32,932 nt of DNA from CAG-582 sp964636965 (GCA_964636965.1 CAZWST010000012.1:1-32932), one strand, 5' to 3'; counted from the stretch's first letter, positions 7,717 through 15,560 are shown. A program made the numbers and translations. Notes: generated by a model from the letters alone, not told the origin.

Positions 7717-9261
7717 ATGAAAAGAATAAACAAATTTTTAATAATGGGGATAATGGTTGCATTTTTACCTTCAGTAGTAAGTGCAGCAACACTTAGCTAT
7801 GATGTAACAAAAAAATCAAGTGAGAACGGAATTTTCAAAATTCCAATTATGCTAGAGGTAGCAGAAAATGAAAATGTAGCAAATATTGATTTGTCATGTT
7901 CAACAGGTTATTTTGACGTGTCATGTTCTTTTGAAGAAATTGTAAGTGATGTCATAATAAAAGATAAAAAAACATTTGTATATATTGGCTCAAATGACGG
8001 AAATAATAATTTTCCTGCAGGAGAAAATACAGCTTTAGGATATGTTGTCGTAACTAATACTCAGTCGGTATCAAAAGAGATTGATTTAAAACTTACATCA
8101 AGCAAAGTAACTACACCAAATTCAATGAAGTTTACTTTAAAAGGAAAAGAAGAAGAAAAACCAGCAAGTCATGATGCAACACTTAAAACATTAAAAACAT
8201 CACAAGGAACTATGACACCAGAATTTAATCCAAATACTTATGAATACACAGTATATGGCATTGCCGATACAATCAATTCAGTAAACGTTAGCTGGAGTTG
8301 CAATGATGGGGATACATGTAAGCCATCAATTACTGGAAACAGCAATTCTAAGAAAGTTAATCTTCAACAAGGAGATAATAAAATTGAAGTAGTAGTTAAC
8401 AGCCAAGCTGGTGATGATGCCGATAGAAAGACATATATTTTAAATGTTATAAGAGGAGATAATGGTTATAATTCAGCTAAACTAGCCAGTTTATCATTTG
8501 GTGAGTATACTCTAACACCTGCTTTCAAAAGTGATGTTTTAGAATACAGCCTAACTATTCCAAATAACATAACATCATTAGTTAATATAATGAAATATGA
8601 AAAACAAGATACTAAAGCTACTGAATCGCTTAGTGGATTTGATTCATTTATTGTAGGTGAAAATAAAGCTACAATTACCATTGATAATGTTAATGGTGAT
8701 GGAACAACTACATATATAATAAATATTACAAGAATGAACGACACCAATATTGAAGTATTAAAATACAAAAATGGCGAAGTAACTTTTAGAGACTCTGAAG
8801 GTATTCAAAATGTTTTATCTGAAAATGATTTCAAAACTCAATACGAAGATGAATGGAAAAAAATAGAAGATAATACTTATAAATTTGATGAAGATGGAAA
8901 TATCATTAAATCAAATGGTGATGTTGATTCTAAGGAATCACCAAAGAAAAAAAGTAAAGCATGGATTATAGTAGTAGTTATTATTGTTGGATTACTTGTA
9001 ATAGCAGTTTCAGGATTCTTTATTTTCAAAAAGAAAAAGCCAAGTAGTACTGATAAAGATAACGATAATAACAATACTCCTGAAGATGAAAATTCCAAAG
9101 AGAGTGAAGAAAATAATCAAGACGAAATAGATGAAACAAACATTGAGGAAGACGCAATAAAGGATGAAGATAAAAAAGTAGAAAATGATACCATGGAAAT
9201 TGATGAAGCCTTAGTCGACTTAATGAGTACAAAAAAATATAACTTCAAGGATGATGAATAA
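7717..9261 (+). CDS. Membrane-anchored surface protein with cadherin-like beta-sandwich domains
   Basis: 514 residues. A signal peptide (KRINKF followed by a hydrophobic stretch, ending near VVSAAT at about 24) is followed by a beta-rich domain to about residue 140 that resembles cohesin-type folds (uncertain). Two cadherin-like beta-sandwich repeats follow, at about 152-246 and 253-341. Their hallmarks are LKTLKTSQGTMTPEFNPNTYEYTV and LASLSF..TLTPAFKSDVLEYSL (long runs abbreviated), each ending in TYI.NV/NI.R. A transmembrane helix spans about 416-437, then a basic stop-transfer and an unusually acidic cytoplasmic tail rich in D, E and N. There is no LPXTG motif. The protein is probably adhesive or envelope-structural. 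It has its own promoter and terminator and lies between hemW and rpsU. Confidence 0.85.
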   Translation: MKRINKFLIMGIMVAFLPSVVSAATLSYDVTKKSSENGIFKIPIMLEVAENENVANIDLSCSTGYFDVSCSFEEIVSDVIIKDKKTFVYIGSNDGNNNFPAGENTALGYVVVTNTQSVSKEIDLKLTSSKVTTPNSMKFTLKGKEEEKPASHDATLKTLKTSQGTMTPEFNPNTYEYTVYGIADTINSVNVSWSCNDGDTCKPSITGNSNSKKVNLQQGDNKIEVVVNSQAGDDADRKTYILNVIRGDNGYNSAKLASLSFGEYTLTPAFKSDVLEYSLTIPNNITSLVNIMKYEKQDTKATESLSGFDSFIVGENKATITIDNVNGDGTTTYIINITRMNDTNIEVLKYKNGEVTFRDSEGIQNVLSENDFKTQYEDEWKKIEDNTYKFDEDGNIIKSNGDVDSKESPKKKSKAWIIVVVIIVGLLVIAVSGFFIFKKKKPSSTDKDNDNNNTPEDENSKESEENNQDEIDETNIEEDAIKDEDKKVENDTMEIDEALVDLMSTKKYNFKDDE

Positions 9262-9275
9262 TATCATCCCTTTTT
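9249..9275 (+). terminator. Terminator of the cadherin-like protein gene
   Basis: 7-bp stem GGATGAT (9249-9255) / ATCATCC (9263-9269) then CTTTTT. The hairpin contains the stop codon (9259-9261) in its loop. Confidence 0.75.
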
Positions 9276-9289
9276 ATTGCAAAAAAGCC

Positions 9290-9318
9290 TTGCAAACCAC
9301 ATAAAAGTGTATTATAAT
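9290..9318 (+). promoter_or_regulatory. Strong SigA promoter of rpsU
   Basis: -35 TTGCAA (9290-9295), 17-bp spacer, -10 TATAAT (9313-9318). Predicted start about 9325, then SD GAGGAGGG (9331-9338). It is the closest to a full consensus -35/-10 pair in the window. Confidence 0.8.
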
Positions 9319-9346
9319 ACAATTGAACTGAGAGGAGGGCAGCAAA

Positions 9347-9538
9347 ATGACAAAAGTTGAAGTTAAAAACGGAGATATTAATGGTGCTTTAAAAAGATTT
9401 AAGATGAAAGTCGCTAAATCAGGTGTCCCTTCTGAACTTAAAAAACATAAAGAATATAAAAAACCTGGCGTTAAAAGAAGAGAAGCAAAAAAAGAAATGA
9501 TAAAGAATTCTCGTAAGAGAAATAAGAGAAGAGGGTAG
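9347..9538 (+). CDS. rpsU: 30S ribosomal protein bS21
   Basis: 63 residues, highly basic, the usual bS21 size. It starts TKVEVKNGDINGALKRFKMK, continues with KSGVPSELKKHKEYKKPGVKRREA, and ends in a run of Arg and Lys. bS21 is a small-subunit protein near the mRNA exit and anti-SD region. It has a strong SD (GAGGAGGG) and a near-consensus promoter. The gene is followed without a terminator by yqeY, as in Bacillus. Confidence 0.96.
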   Translation: MTKVEVKNGDINGALKRFKMKVAKSGVPSELKKHKEYKKPGVKRREAKKEMIKNSRKRNKRRG

Positions 9539-9574
9539 TTCATACTTTCTTTTTATTTAAAGGAGAATATATAT

Positions 9575-10012
9575 ATGTTAGAACAAATAAAGCAAGATTT
9601 AACACAAGCTATGAAAGATCAAGATAGATTTAAATTAGATGTAATTCGCATGCTAAAAAGTGCTATTCAAATGGAAAGCATCAGTTTAAAACATGATTTA
9701 ACAGAAGATGAAATTTTATCAGTAATTAAAAGAGAAGTAAAAAAACGTCATTCATCAATTGAAGAATATAAAAAATACAATAAAGAAGAAACTGTTAAAT
9801 CATTAGAAAAAGAAATTGAAATACTTTCGGCATATTTACCAGAGGAATTAAGTGATGAAGAGTTAATGACTATTATAGAAAATACCATAGCAGAAAAGAA
9901 TGCAACATCAATTCAGGATATGGGTGGAGTAATAAAAGAAATTTCAAGTAAATATGGTGCAAGAGTAGACATGTCTAAAGTATCACAAATTGTAAAAAGC
10001 AAATTATCATAA
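9575..10012 (+). CDS. yqeY: GatB/YqeY family protein
   Basis: 145 residues, typical of free-standing YqeY. It is a helical protein resembling the tail domain of the GatB subunit of tRNA-dependent amidotransferase. Visible hallmarks are DLTQAMKDQDRFKLDVIRMLKSA near the start, VIKREVKKRHSSIEEY in the middle, the segment LSAYLPEELSDEEL, and the C-terminal MGGVIKEISSKYGARVDMSKVSQIVK. GatB-tail domains bind tRNA; the role of the free protein is not settled. The SD is AAAGGAGAA. It is cotranscribed with rpsU and ends at a palindromic terminator. Confidence 0.93.
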   Translation: MLEQIKQDLTQAMKDQDRFKLDVIRMLKSAIQMESISLKHDLTEDEILSVIKREVKKRHSSIEEYKKYNKEETVKSLEKEIEILSAYLPEELSDEELMTIIENTIAEKNATSIQDMGGVIKEISSKYGARVDMSKVSQIVKSKLS

Positions 10013-10032
10013 GCACATATGTGCTTTTTTTT
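10011..10032 (+). terminator. Terminator of rpsU-yqeY
   Basis: Palindrome AAGCACATATGTGCTT (10011-10026) followed by Ts. It starts within the yqeY TAA. Confidence 0.8.
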
Positions 10033-10042
10033 ATGCAATAAT

Positions 10043-10050
10043 CATACATT
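10043..10050 (+). promoter_or_regulatory. Possible SigE-like -10 element upstream of yqfC
   Basis: CATACATT matches the SigE -10 pattern CATACANT, and yqfC is a SigE-dependent sporulation gene in Bacillus subtilis. No convincing SigE -35 was found 13-15 bp upstream, and the TGNTATAAT seen before most genes here is missing. The match could be chance in AT-rich DNA. Confidence 0.3.
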
Positions 10051-10065
10051 TTAATGGTGGATAAT

Positions 10066-10299
10066 ATGTTAGATATAATCAAATCATATTTTAAAAAAGA
10101 AAACTATTATTTAATATTTACTTCGAAATCAATACATATAAAAAATTATAAAAAAATTATAAATATTGATGAATCTGAAGTTATCATAGAAATTAGCAAT
10201 AAAATCGTTAAAATAAAAGGAAATAACTTAACACTTAAGAAAACAATAGGTAAAGATGCAACAATTAATGGTCTAATAGAAAGTGTAAAATACTTATGA
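10066..10299 (+). CDS. yqfC: YabP/YqfC family sporulation protein
   Basis: 77 residues from the ATG at 10066. SD GGTGG (10056-10060) lies five bases upstream of it and overlaps the alternative ATG at 10054, so the downstream start is chosen. The family is short, with beta-strands: YYLIFTSKSIHIKNYKKII, then EVIIEISNKIVKIKGNNLTLKK and a C-terminal GLIESVKYL, all matching YabP/YqfC spacing. YqfC is made in the mother cell in Bacillus and helps spore formation; its biochemistry is unknown. It overlaps yqfD by 4 nt and is separated from yqeY by a terminator, so it starts a new unit. Confidence 0.82.
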   Translation: MLDIIKSYFKKENYYLIFTSKSIHIKNYKKIINIDESEVIIEISNKIVKIKGNNLTLKKTIGKDATINGLIESVKYL

Positions 10300-11429
10300 T
10301 TGAGATAAAAGTGAGTGGTAATACTGATAGATTTATAAAAAAATGTCTAGAAAACGAAATAGATTTATTAAATATATCTTACTTTAATGACTATATCTTA
10401 GTAAGTATTAAAGAAAAAGATTTAAAAAGAATAAAGAAAATAAATTATTATTCTAAAATAACATTAAATAGATACTTAGGTAAAAAAAATATTATTTTTA
10501 AGTTAAAGAAAAATATATACAATATTCTTCTCTTATTTTTATTTATAATTTTAATATATTTAGTATCTAATATTATTGTTTTTGTTGAAGTAAAACACGA
10601 AAACAAAGATATGATTAAAAAGATTAATGAATTATTAGTTGAAAAAGGAATAAAGCCTTTAAGTATTAAAAAAACTAATAAAGAGTTAAACCGAATAAGT
10701 GATGAAATAACATCTGAACATCGTGATTTTATAGATTTTTTATCTATTACAAGAACAGGAATGAAATATAAAGTTAATTTAGAAGAAAGAATAATGAAAA
10801 AAGAAACATTTGCAAAAGAACGATGTCATATAATTGCCAAGAAAGATGGAGTAGTTACAGATATCTTTGCAACTAAAGGCATAATAAATAAAGAAAAAGG
10901 GAATCTAGTAAAAAAAGGAGATATACTAATAAGTGGCGAAATAATATTAAATGAAGAAATAAAGGGTAATGTTTGTGCAGAAGGTAGTGTACTTGCAAAT
11001 ACCTGGTATAAAATAGATATAAGTTATCCATTAAAGGAAACAATAAAAACATATACCAAACGCGAAAAAATCAACATAAAAAAATATAATAAATATATAA
11101 AAAAAAGAGTATATGATGAATATGATGAAAGAGTATTATTAAAGTTTGGGCCACTTTCTTTAGTAAAACAAAAAGAATATAAAAGTGAAGAAGTAAATAT
11201 AACTAAAAATGACGCAACAAATAAAGCTATAGAAGAAGGAATAAAAAAATTAAAAGAAAAATTGGGAGAAATTGAAATAATTGATAAAAAAGTTTTGAAT
11301 AGTAGAATAAATAATAGTAAAATAGAATTAGAGATATTTATAAGTGTAAATGAGAATATCGGAGAAACTCAAGAATACGAAGGTCGTGAACAAATTGATT
11401 CCAGTGAAAGTCTACAACATACTAATTAA
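10296..11429 (+). CDS. yqfD: Sporulation protein YqfD
   Basis: 377 residues, slightly shorter than Bacillus YqfD (about 400). An N-terminal alpha/beta domain (about 1-70) precedes one transmembrane helix (about 74-97). A long extracytoplasmic part follows, with the family elements LLVEKGIKPLS, GMKYKVNLEERIMKKE, CHIIAKKDGVVTDIFATKG and KKGDILISGEI. YqfD is found in endospore formers and is controlled by SigE in Bacillus; its function is unclear. Its ATG overlaps the yqfC stop (ATGA), so the pair is coupled. phoH, which follows yqfD in Bacillus, is missing here. Confidence 0.88.
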   Translation: MIEIKVSGNTDRFIKKCLENEIDLLNISYFNDYILVSIKEKDLKRIKKINYYSKITLNRYLGKKNIIFKLKKNIYNILLLFLFIILIYLVSNIIVFVEVKHENKDMIKKINELLVEKGIKPLSIKKTNKELNRISDEITSEHRDFIDFLSITRTGMKYKVNLEERIMKKETFAKERCHIIAKKDGVVTDIFATKGIINKEKGNLVKKGDILISGEIILNEEIKGNVCAEGSVLANTWYKIDISYPLKETIKTYTKREKINIKKYNKYIKKRVYDEYDERVLLKFGPLSLVKQKEYKSEEVNITKNDATNKAIEEGIKKLKEKLGEIEIIDKKVLNSRINNSKIELEIFISVNENIGETQEYEGREQIDSSESLQHTN

Positions 11430-12018
11430 TCTGTTACCAATGATTGTCCTTTTTTCTGTGGTAATGTCGTCAATCAAGATAATTTCTGCTATTTATAGTA
11501 AAGAAAAGATAATTCTATATAAAGAGCTTAAAAGTCTTATTTATGTTATATATTGCTTTGCACTATTTAATTTGGTAACAACAACAGACTTTGAAAGTTT
11601 TTCAAATAACTTTATACCTTTTAAAGAGATTATGAGGTATCGTACGACAAGTGTTCTTTTTTATCGAAATGTTATTGGTAATATCGCGTTATTTATCCCT
11701 TTTGGATACATGATAACAGACATGATTAAAGAAAAAGCTGGAAAAACCAATATCATAATTACAACCTTAATAACATTTATTACATCCCTTTCGATAGAAG
11801 TAATTCAAATGTTTATAGGTAGAAGCTTTGATATAGATGATATTATTCTTAATCTATCTGGTGGTATTTTAGGATTCATAATATATCATATAACACATTT
11901 AATATATAAACTAATTCCCGAAGAATATAAAACAAATAAAATTAAATTTTTATCCTTCTTAGTAATGATTCTAGTATTTATACTTTTATTTATCCTATTA
12001 TATGAGGTGGCAAGATGA
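11350..12018 (+). CDS. VanZ family membrane protein
   Basis: Up to 222 residues with about five hydrophobic segments. The VanZ-domain core is visible as FRNVIGNIALFIPFGYMITD-like sequence around residues 104-124, then SLSIEVIQMFIGRSFDIDD and LNLSGGILGFIIY. VanZ domains are small membrane modules, named from teicoplanin resistance in the vanA cluster; most are of unknown function, and resistance is not implied. The start is uncertain. The ATG at 11350 overlaps yqfD by 80 nt and has a poor SD; GTG 11386 or TTG 11395 (GAAGG 11 nt upstream) would give shorter proteins starting just before the first helix. It overlaps ybeY by 4 nt. Confidence 0.8.
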   Translation: MRISEKLKNTKVVNKLIPVKVYNILINLLPMIVLFSVVMSSIKIISAIYSKEKIILYKELKSLIYVIYCFALFNLVTTTDFESFSNNFIPFKEIMRYRTTSVLFYRNVIGNIALFIPFGYMITDMIKEKAGKTNIIITTLITFITSLSIEVIQMFIGRSFDIDDIILNLSGGILGFIIYHITHLIYKLIPEEYKTNKIKFLSFLVMILVFILLFILLYEVAR

Positions 12019-12458
12019 ACGAATTTGAAATTATAAACGAATATAACTATAAAGATGAATATACTTACCTAAATGAGGTCATAAATCACACATTAGAAAA
12101 ATTAAATATTAATAAAGCTTATTTTAGTGTAATATTTATAGATGATGAAAAAATGCATGAAATGAATAAGGAATATCGCGGAATCGATAGGACAACTGAT
12201 GTATTAAGTTTTGCCTTAGAAGACAATGATACATTTAAACCAGCAATAAGGCAATTAGGTGATATATTTATTTCAATTCCTAAAATGCAAGAACAAGCAA
12301 AAGAATATAATCACTCAGAAAAAAGAGAATTATCATTTTTAGTTTGTCATGGACTACTTCACTTACTTGGGTATGATCACACAAAAAGTAAGGAAGATGA
12401 AAAAATTCAGTTCGGATTACAAGAAGAGATTTTAAATGATTTAAATATAATTATATGA
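12015..12458 (+). CDS. ybeY: Endoribonuclease YbeY
   Basis: 147 residues, full length. The zinc site is HGLLHLLGYDH, with His112, His116 and His122 as the metal ligands. Conserved upstream segments are MHEMNKEYRGIDRTTDVLSF (about 47-66) and LGDIFISI. YbeY takes part in 16S rRNA 3'-end maturation and ribosome quality control. SD GAGGTGG precedes the start, which overlaps the VanZ stop (ATGA). The order ybeY then era is conserved in Firmicutes, although dgkA and cdd, usually between them, are absent. Confidence 0.95.
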   Translation: MNEFEIINEYNYKDEYTYLNEVINHTLEKLNINKAYFSVIFIDDEKMHEMNKEYRGIDRTTDVLSFALEDNDTFKPAIRQLGDIFISIPKMQEQAKEYNHSEKRELSFLVCHGLLHLLGYDHTKSKEDEKIQFGLQEEILNDLNIII

Positions 12459-12464
12459 TATAAT
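12456..12464 (+). promoter_or_regulatory. Extended -10 promoter of era
   Basis: TGATATAAT begins at the TGA stop of ybeY. The predicted start is about 12471, followed by SD AAGGAG (12478-12483) and the ATG at 12493. Confidence 0.65.
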
Positions 12465-12492
12465 TATTAATAGTAGTAAGGAGTGTCGTAAT

Positions 12493-13374
12493 ATGAAAAG
12501 TGGTTTCATAAGCATTGTTGGAAGGCCAAATACTGGGAAAAGTACACTAATAAATACCATTATAAACGAGCATATTGCAATAGTTTCTAATGTTGCTGGA
12601 ACAACTAGAAATACTATACAAGGTGTATATCACGATGAAGATACACAAATAGTTTTTGTTGATACTCCAGGAATTCATAAGTCTATGGACAGATTAGGTA
12701 AACACTTAAATAAACAAACTTATGAGTCATTAGAGGATATAGATGCTATTCTTTTTGTGGTAGATGCAGCATCTGGACTTGGCAAGGGAGATAAGTTTAT
12801 AATAGAAGCTCTTAAACATACAACAGTTCCAGTTATACTTGTCTTAAACAAAATTGACAAATTAACTAAAGATGGAATTCTTTCAGCAATTCAAACATAT
12901 AAAGATTTATTTGACTTTGCCGATATAATACCAATTAGTGCCCTAAAAAAAGATAATATTGAAAGATTAATTGATATTACAAAGAAATATTTAAAAGATA
13001 ATATAAAATACTATGATGATGATGTAATAACCAATAATGATCCACATTTTATGATAGCAGAGTTAGTCCGTGAAAAAATCCTAAACTTAACAACAGAGGA
13101 AGTACCACATGCTATAACATGTGTTTTAACAAGTTACAATGAAAAGGCAAATTTAGTAGAAATTTCAGTTGATATAATTGTATCAAGAGACTCTTTAAAG
13201 AAAATTATTATCGGGAAAAAAGGAACAATGCTTAAAACAATTGGTACAGAAGCAAGAAAAGATATTGAATATATGCTTGGAAAGCAAGTATATCTTGAAT
13301 TATATGCTAAAACTATTAAAAACTGGAGAAATAAGGAAAAATATCTCTTAGAGCTAGGTTTTAACGAAAAATAA
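12493..13374 (+). CDS. era: GTPase Era, ribosome assembly factor
   Basis: 293 residues, full length. G-domain motifs: G1 GRPNTGKS (residues 10-17), G2 threonines in GTTRNT, G3 DTPGIH, G4 NKID and G5 SALKK. The C-terminal KH domain includes VSRDSLKKIIIGKKGTMLK (the GxxG loop is GKKG), then an aromatic/basic tail. Era binds the 3' end of 16S rRNA and the 30S subunit; YbeY, encoded just upstream, acts in the same step. It is followed after 14 nt by a 434-aa unknown with a strong SD, so they are likely cotranscribed. Confidence 0.96.
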   Translation: MKSGFISIVGRPNTGKSTLINTIINEHIAIVSNVAGTTRNTIQGVYHDEDTQIVFVDTPGIHKSMDRLGKHLNKQTYESLEDIDAILFVVDAASGLGKGDKFIIEALKHTTVPVILVLNKIDKLTKDGILSAIQTYKDLFDFADIIPISALKKDNIERLIDITKKYLKDNIKYYDDDVITNNDPHFMIAELVREKILNLTTEEVPHAITCVLTSYNEKANLVEISVDIIVSRDSLKKIIIGKKGTMLKTIGTEARKDIEYMLGKQVYLELYAKTIKNWRNKEKYLLELGFNEK

Positions 13375-13388
13375 AAAGGAGGAAGAAT

Positions 13389-14693
13389 ATGAGTAACGCA
13401 ATAAAATTAAATGATTATTTAAAAAGACAAAAAGAATTGTTTAAAGCCTATATAGATTCCTCTGGAAAAGAAATATCTGTAAGTCCCTTTGTAAGTGTGT
13501 ATTCAAGCGAAGATGGTGTTACATATACAAATGAAGACCTACTTAAAATGATTGATGCCTATATAAATAGTAATCTCATTACCAAAGAAGAAAAAGAAGC
13601 ATTCGAAAAAACAAAAAAAGTACCAAATGATGTAATATTTAAAAGAGGAAGAATTATAATTGAGGCTATAATCGAGTCTCAAGGAAATACCAAGGATTTA
13701 GATAGATTAGGTCGTGAATTTGCCAAAAAAGATGGACGTATTCATCCATACGATAAAACTTACCTTTTAAAATGCCGTGATTACTATCTAAAAACAAGTG
13801 AAAATACCGATATCCTTCTTGCATATAAAAATGTCTGTGAATTAGTATCAAGAGGAAGCTATGACATTGAATTACCTTTAAAGATATTAGAATTTAAAGA
13901 TAATAAAAAAGCAATTGAATTCATTAATAGAATAAATATAAGTAAAAGTAGTTTAAGAAAGCTTGTAGATGAATATGAAACATTGTATCCTGCCAATACA
14001 GCAAATATTACGAGATTAAACCATTTGCTTAAAGAGGCTTATAAAATCGAAAATACAGTAGTCAACTTTTATGAAAACAAATTAAGCCATGACCGAGTTA
14101 AGGATAGACTTGTTAATCTTCGAAGAATACTTGAAGAATATTTAACTACTGATATTGAAGATATAAGTGATATATATAGTAAATATCAATTTAATGATTA
14201 TAAATTCAATGAAACATTAAAAGATGCCGAAACTGGAAGAGATTTACTTTTAAATAATCTAATAGCTAAGTATAAAGCAAAATTTTTATCTATAAAAAAT
14301 TCATATAAAGAAATAATTGAAAAAATTATGCAAGCGTGCGTAAATGGTATTAATTATGGCTATGGATACCGAGAATTCAATATGTATGATTATTACACAA
14401 TCAAAGGTGATATGAGTAGTGAAGATTTAATAAAATATGCTCAAATGATTTACGAAGAGGAAGACGCAAATAATATTATTGAAGTAATAAATCAATTTGA
14501 AAGAAAGACTCTAGTTTCAAAAGAAGAAATAAAGATTTCTCATAACGACAGTGATACTGAACTAATATTAGATTACTTAGAATATGCAAATCTTCCATTT
14601 TGTGAAGAAATGTATGAAGCAGTAAGAAATCGTTTTAAAGAAAATGATATTTCATTTGAGATAATAGATTCTAAAAAAGTTGTTGGTCTTTGA
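13389..14693 (+). CDS. Unknown 434-residue protein in the era-recO cluster
   Basis: No family recognised. It is a soluble, charged, largely helical protein without signal peptide or membrane segment. Features include FAKKDGRIHPYDKTYLLKCRDYY (about 109-131), many Lys/Glu-rich helices, repeated helical-repeat-like spacing across 130-300, and GINYGYGYREFNMYDYYTI (about 318-336). The SD AAGGAGG (13376-13382) is among the best in the window and fixes the start. It is probably in an operon with era, upstream of yqzL and recO, but a 12-bp hairpin follows. Its position suggests, but does not show, a link to ribosome assembly or DNA repair. Confidence 0.85.
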   Translation: MSNAIKLNDYLKRQKELFKAYIDSSGKEISVSPFVSVYSSEDGVTYTNEDLLKMIDAYINSNLITKEEKEAFEKTKKVPNDVIFKRGRIIIEAIIESQGNTKDLDRLGREFAKKDGRIHPYDKTYLLKCRDYYLKTSENTDILLAYKNVCELVSRGSYDIELPLKILEFKDNKKAIEFINRINISKSSLRKLVDEYETLYPANTANITRLNHLLKEAYKIENTVVNFYENKLSHDRVKDRLVNLRRILEEYLTTDIEDISDIYSKYQFNDYKFNETLKDAETGRDLLLNNLIAKYKAKFLSIKNSYKEIIEKIMQACVNGINYGYGYREFNMYDYYTIKGDMSSEDLIKYAQMIYEEEDANNIIEVINQFERKTLVSKEEIKISHNDSDTELILDYLEYANLPFCEEMYEAVRNRFKENDISFEIIDSKKVVGL

Positions 14694-14703
14694 ATAAAAT
14701 AAA

Positions 14704-14743
14704 AAAATAACACCCATTATATAAATAGAAAGGGTGTTATTTT
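14704..14743 (+). terminator. 12-bp hairpin covering the yqzL ribosome binding site; terminator or attenuator
   Basis: Perfect stem AAAATAACACCC (14704-14715) / GGGTGTTATTTT (14732-14743) with a 16-nt loop. The 3' arm contains the SD (AAAGGGTG, 14729-14736) of yqzL and ends at its ATG. It may terminate the era unit or hide the SD. The T-tract is interrupted (TTATTTT). Confidence 0.6.
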
Positions 14744-14821
14744 ATGACAAAAAAAGAATTATGGAATTTATTTAAACAAACTGGTAAAATAGAATATTAT
14801 TTAGAATATAAAAAGAAGTGA
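14744..14821 (+). CDS. yqzL: YqzL-like mini-protein
   Basis: 25 residues, beginning MTKKELWNLFKQTGKIEYYL and ending EYKKK. The pattern LWxxFxxTGxIxxYLxYK matches the YqzL family, whose gene sits between era and recO in Bacillus; here it lies in the same place, 4 nt upstream of recO. Function unknown. The SD AAAGGGTG (14729-14736) is inside a hairpin. The reading frame is very short, but the family pattern and the position together make it convincing. Confidence 0.8.
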   Translation: MTKKELWNLFKQTGKIEYYLEYKKK

Positions 14822-14825
14822 TTAT

Positions 14826-15560
14826 ATGTTAAAAAACATTAAAGGTGTAGTTATAAGTGAAACACCATTTAAAGAAAACTCAAAAATATTAAATATACTA
14901 ACTGAAGATGGTGTAGTAGGAGTTATATCAAAAGGATGTAAGAATTTAAAAAGTCCATTAAGACTAATATCATCTAAGCTTGTTTATGGTGAATTTACTA
15001 TTTTTTATAATAAAGATAAACTTTCTACTTTAAAAGAAGGAGTTATAATAAATAATTTTGAACACATAAGAACTGATCCATCACTCATTTCTTACTCAGT
15101 ATACATTTACATAACAGATTTAGTAAGACAAGTTGTTAAACAAGCCGAAGTATCCGATATATACAATTTATATATAAACACTATCTTAAAGATTGAAGAT
15201 GGATTAAATCCGATTGTAATGATGAATATCCTAGAAATAAAACTACTAGATTACTTAGGATGTCCAATCGAGTTAAATGCCTGTTGCAAATGTGGAAGCA
15301 ATAAGAATATTGTAACAATTGATCCAGACATTGGAGGCTATATTTGTAAAAATTGTTATACAAATGAAATAATTTATGATGAAAAAACAAGAAAAATGCT
15401 TAGAATGTACTATTTAGTTGATATATCATCTATAAAAGAATTAAAAATTAAAGATTATGTTATTAAAAGTATTAATAATTTTCTAACCATCTATTATGAT
15501 AGATATACAGGTATTTATATACATACAAAGAAATTTCTTGATAAAACACTTAATTACTGA
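14826..15560 (+). CDS. recO: DNA repair protein RecO
   Basis: 244 residues, full length. The N-terminal OB-fold (about 1-80) contains GVVISETPFKENSKILNILTEDGVVGVISKGCK. The middle and C-terminal helices hold a four-cysteine zinc-binding motif, C..C in ACCKCGSN and C..C in YICKNCYT. RecO loads RecA with RecR on SSB-coated DNA in gap repair. The SD (AAGAAGTGAT) lies in the end of yqzL, so translation is probably coupled. A weak terminator and the next promoter follow at once. Confidence 0.92.
   Translation: MLKNIKGVVISETPFKENSKILNILTEDGVVGVISKGCKNLKSPLRLISSKLVYGEFTIFYNKDKLSTLKEGVIINNFEHIRTDPSLISYSVYIYITDLVRQVVKQAEVSDIYNLYINTILKIEDGLNPIVMMNILEIKLLDYLGCPIELNACCKCGSNKNIVTIDPDIGGYICKNCYTNEIIYDEKTRKMLRMYYLVDISSIKELKIKDYVIKSINNFLTIYYDRYTGIYIHTKKFLDKTLNY

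Noticed and set aside
11350..12018. Glycopeptide-resistance locus
   Set aside because: A single VanZ-domain protein without vanHAX-like genes says nothing about resistance.
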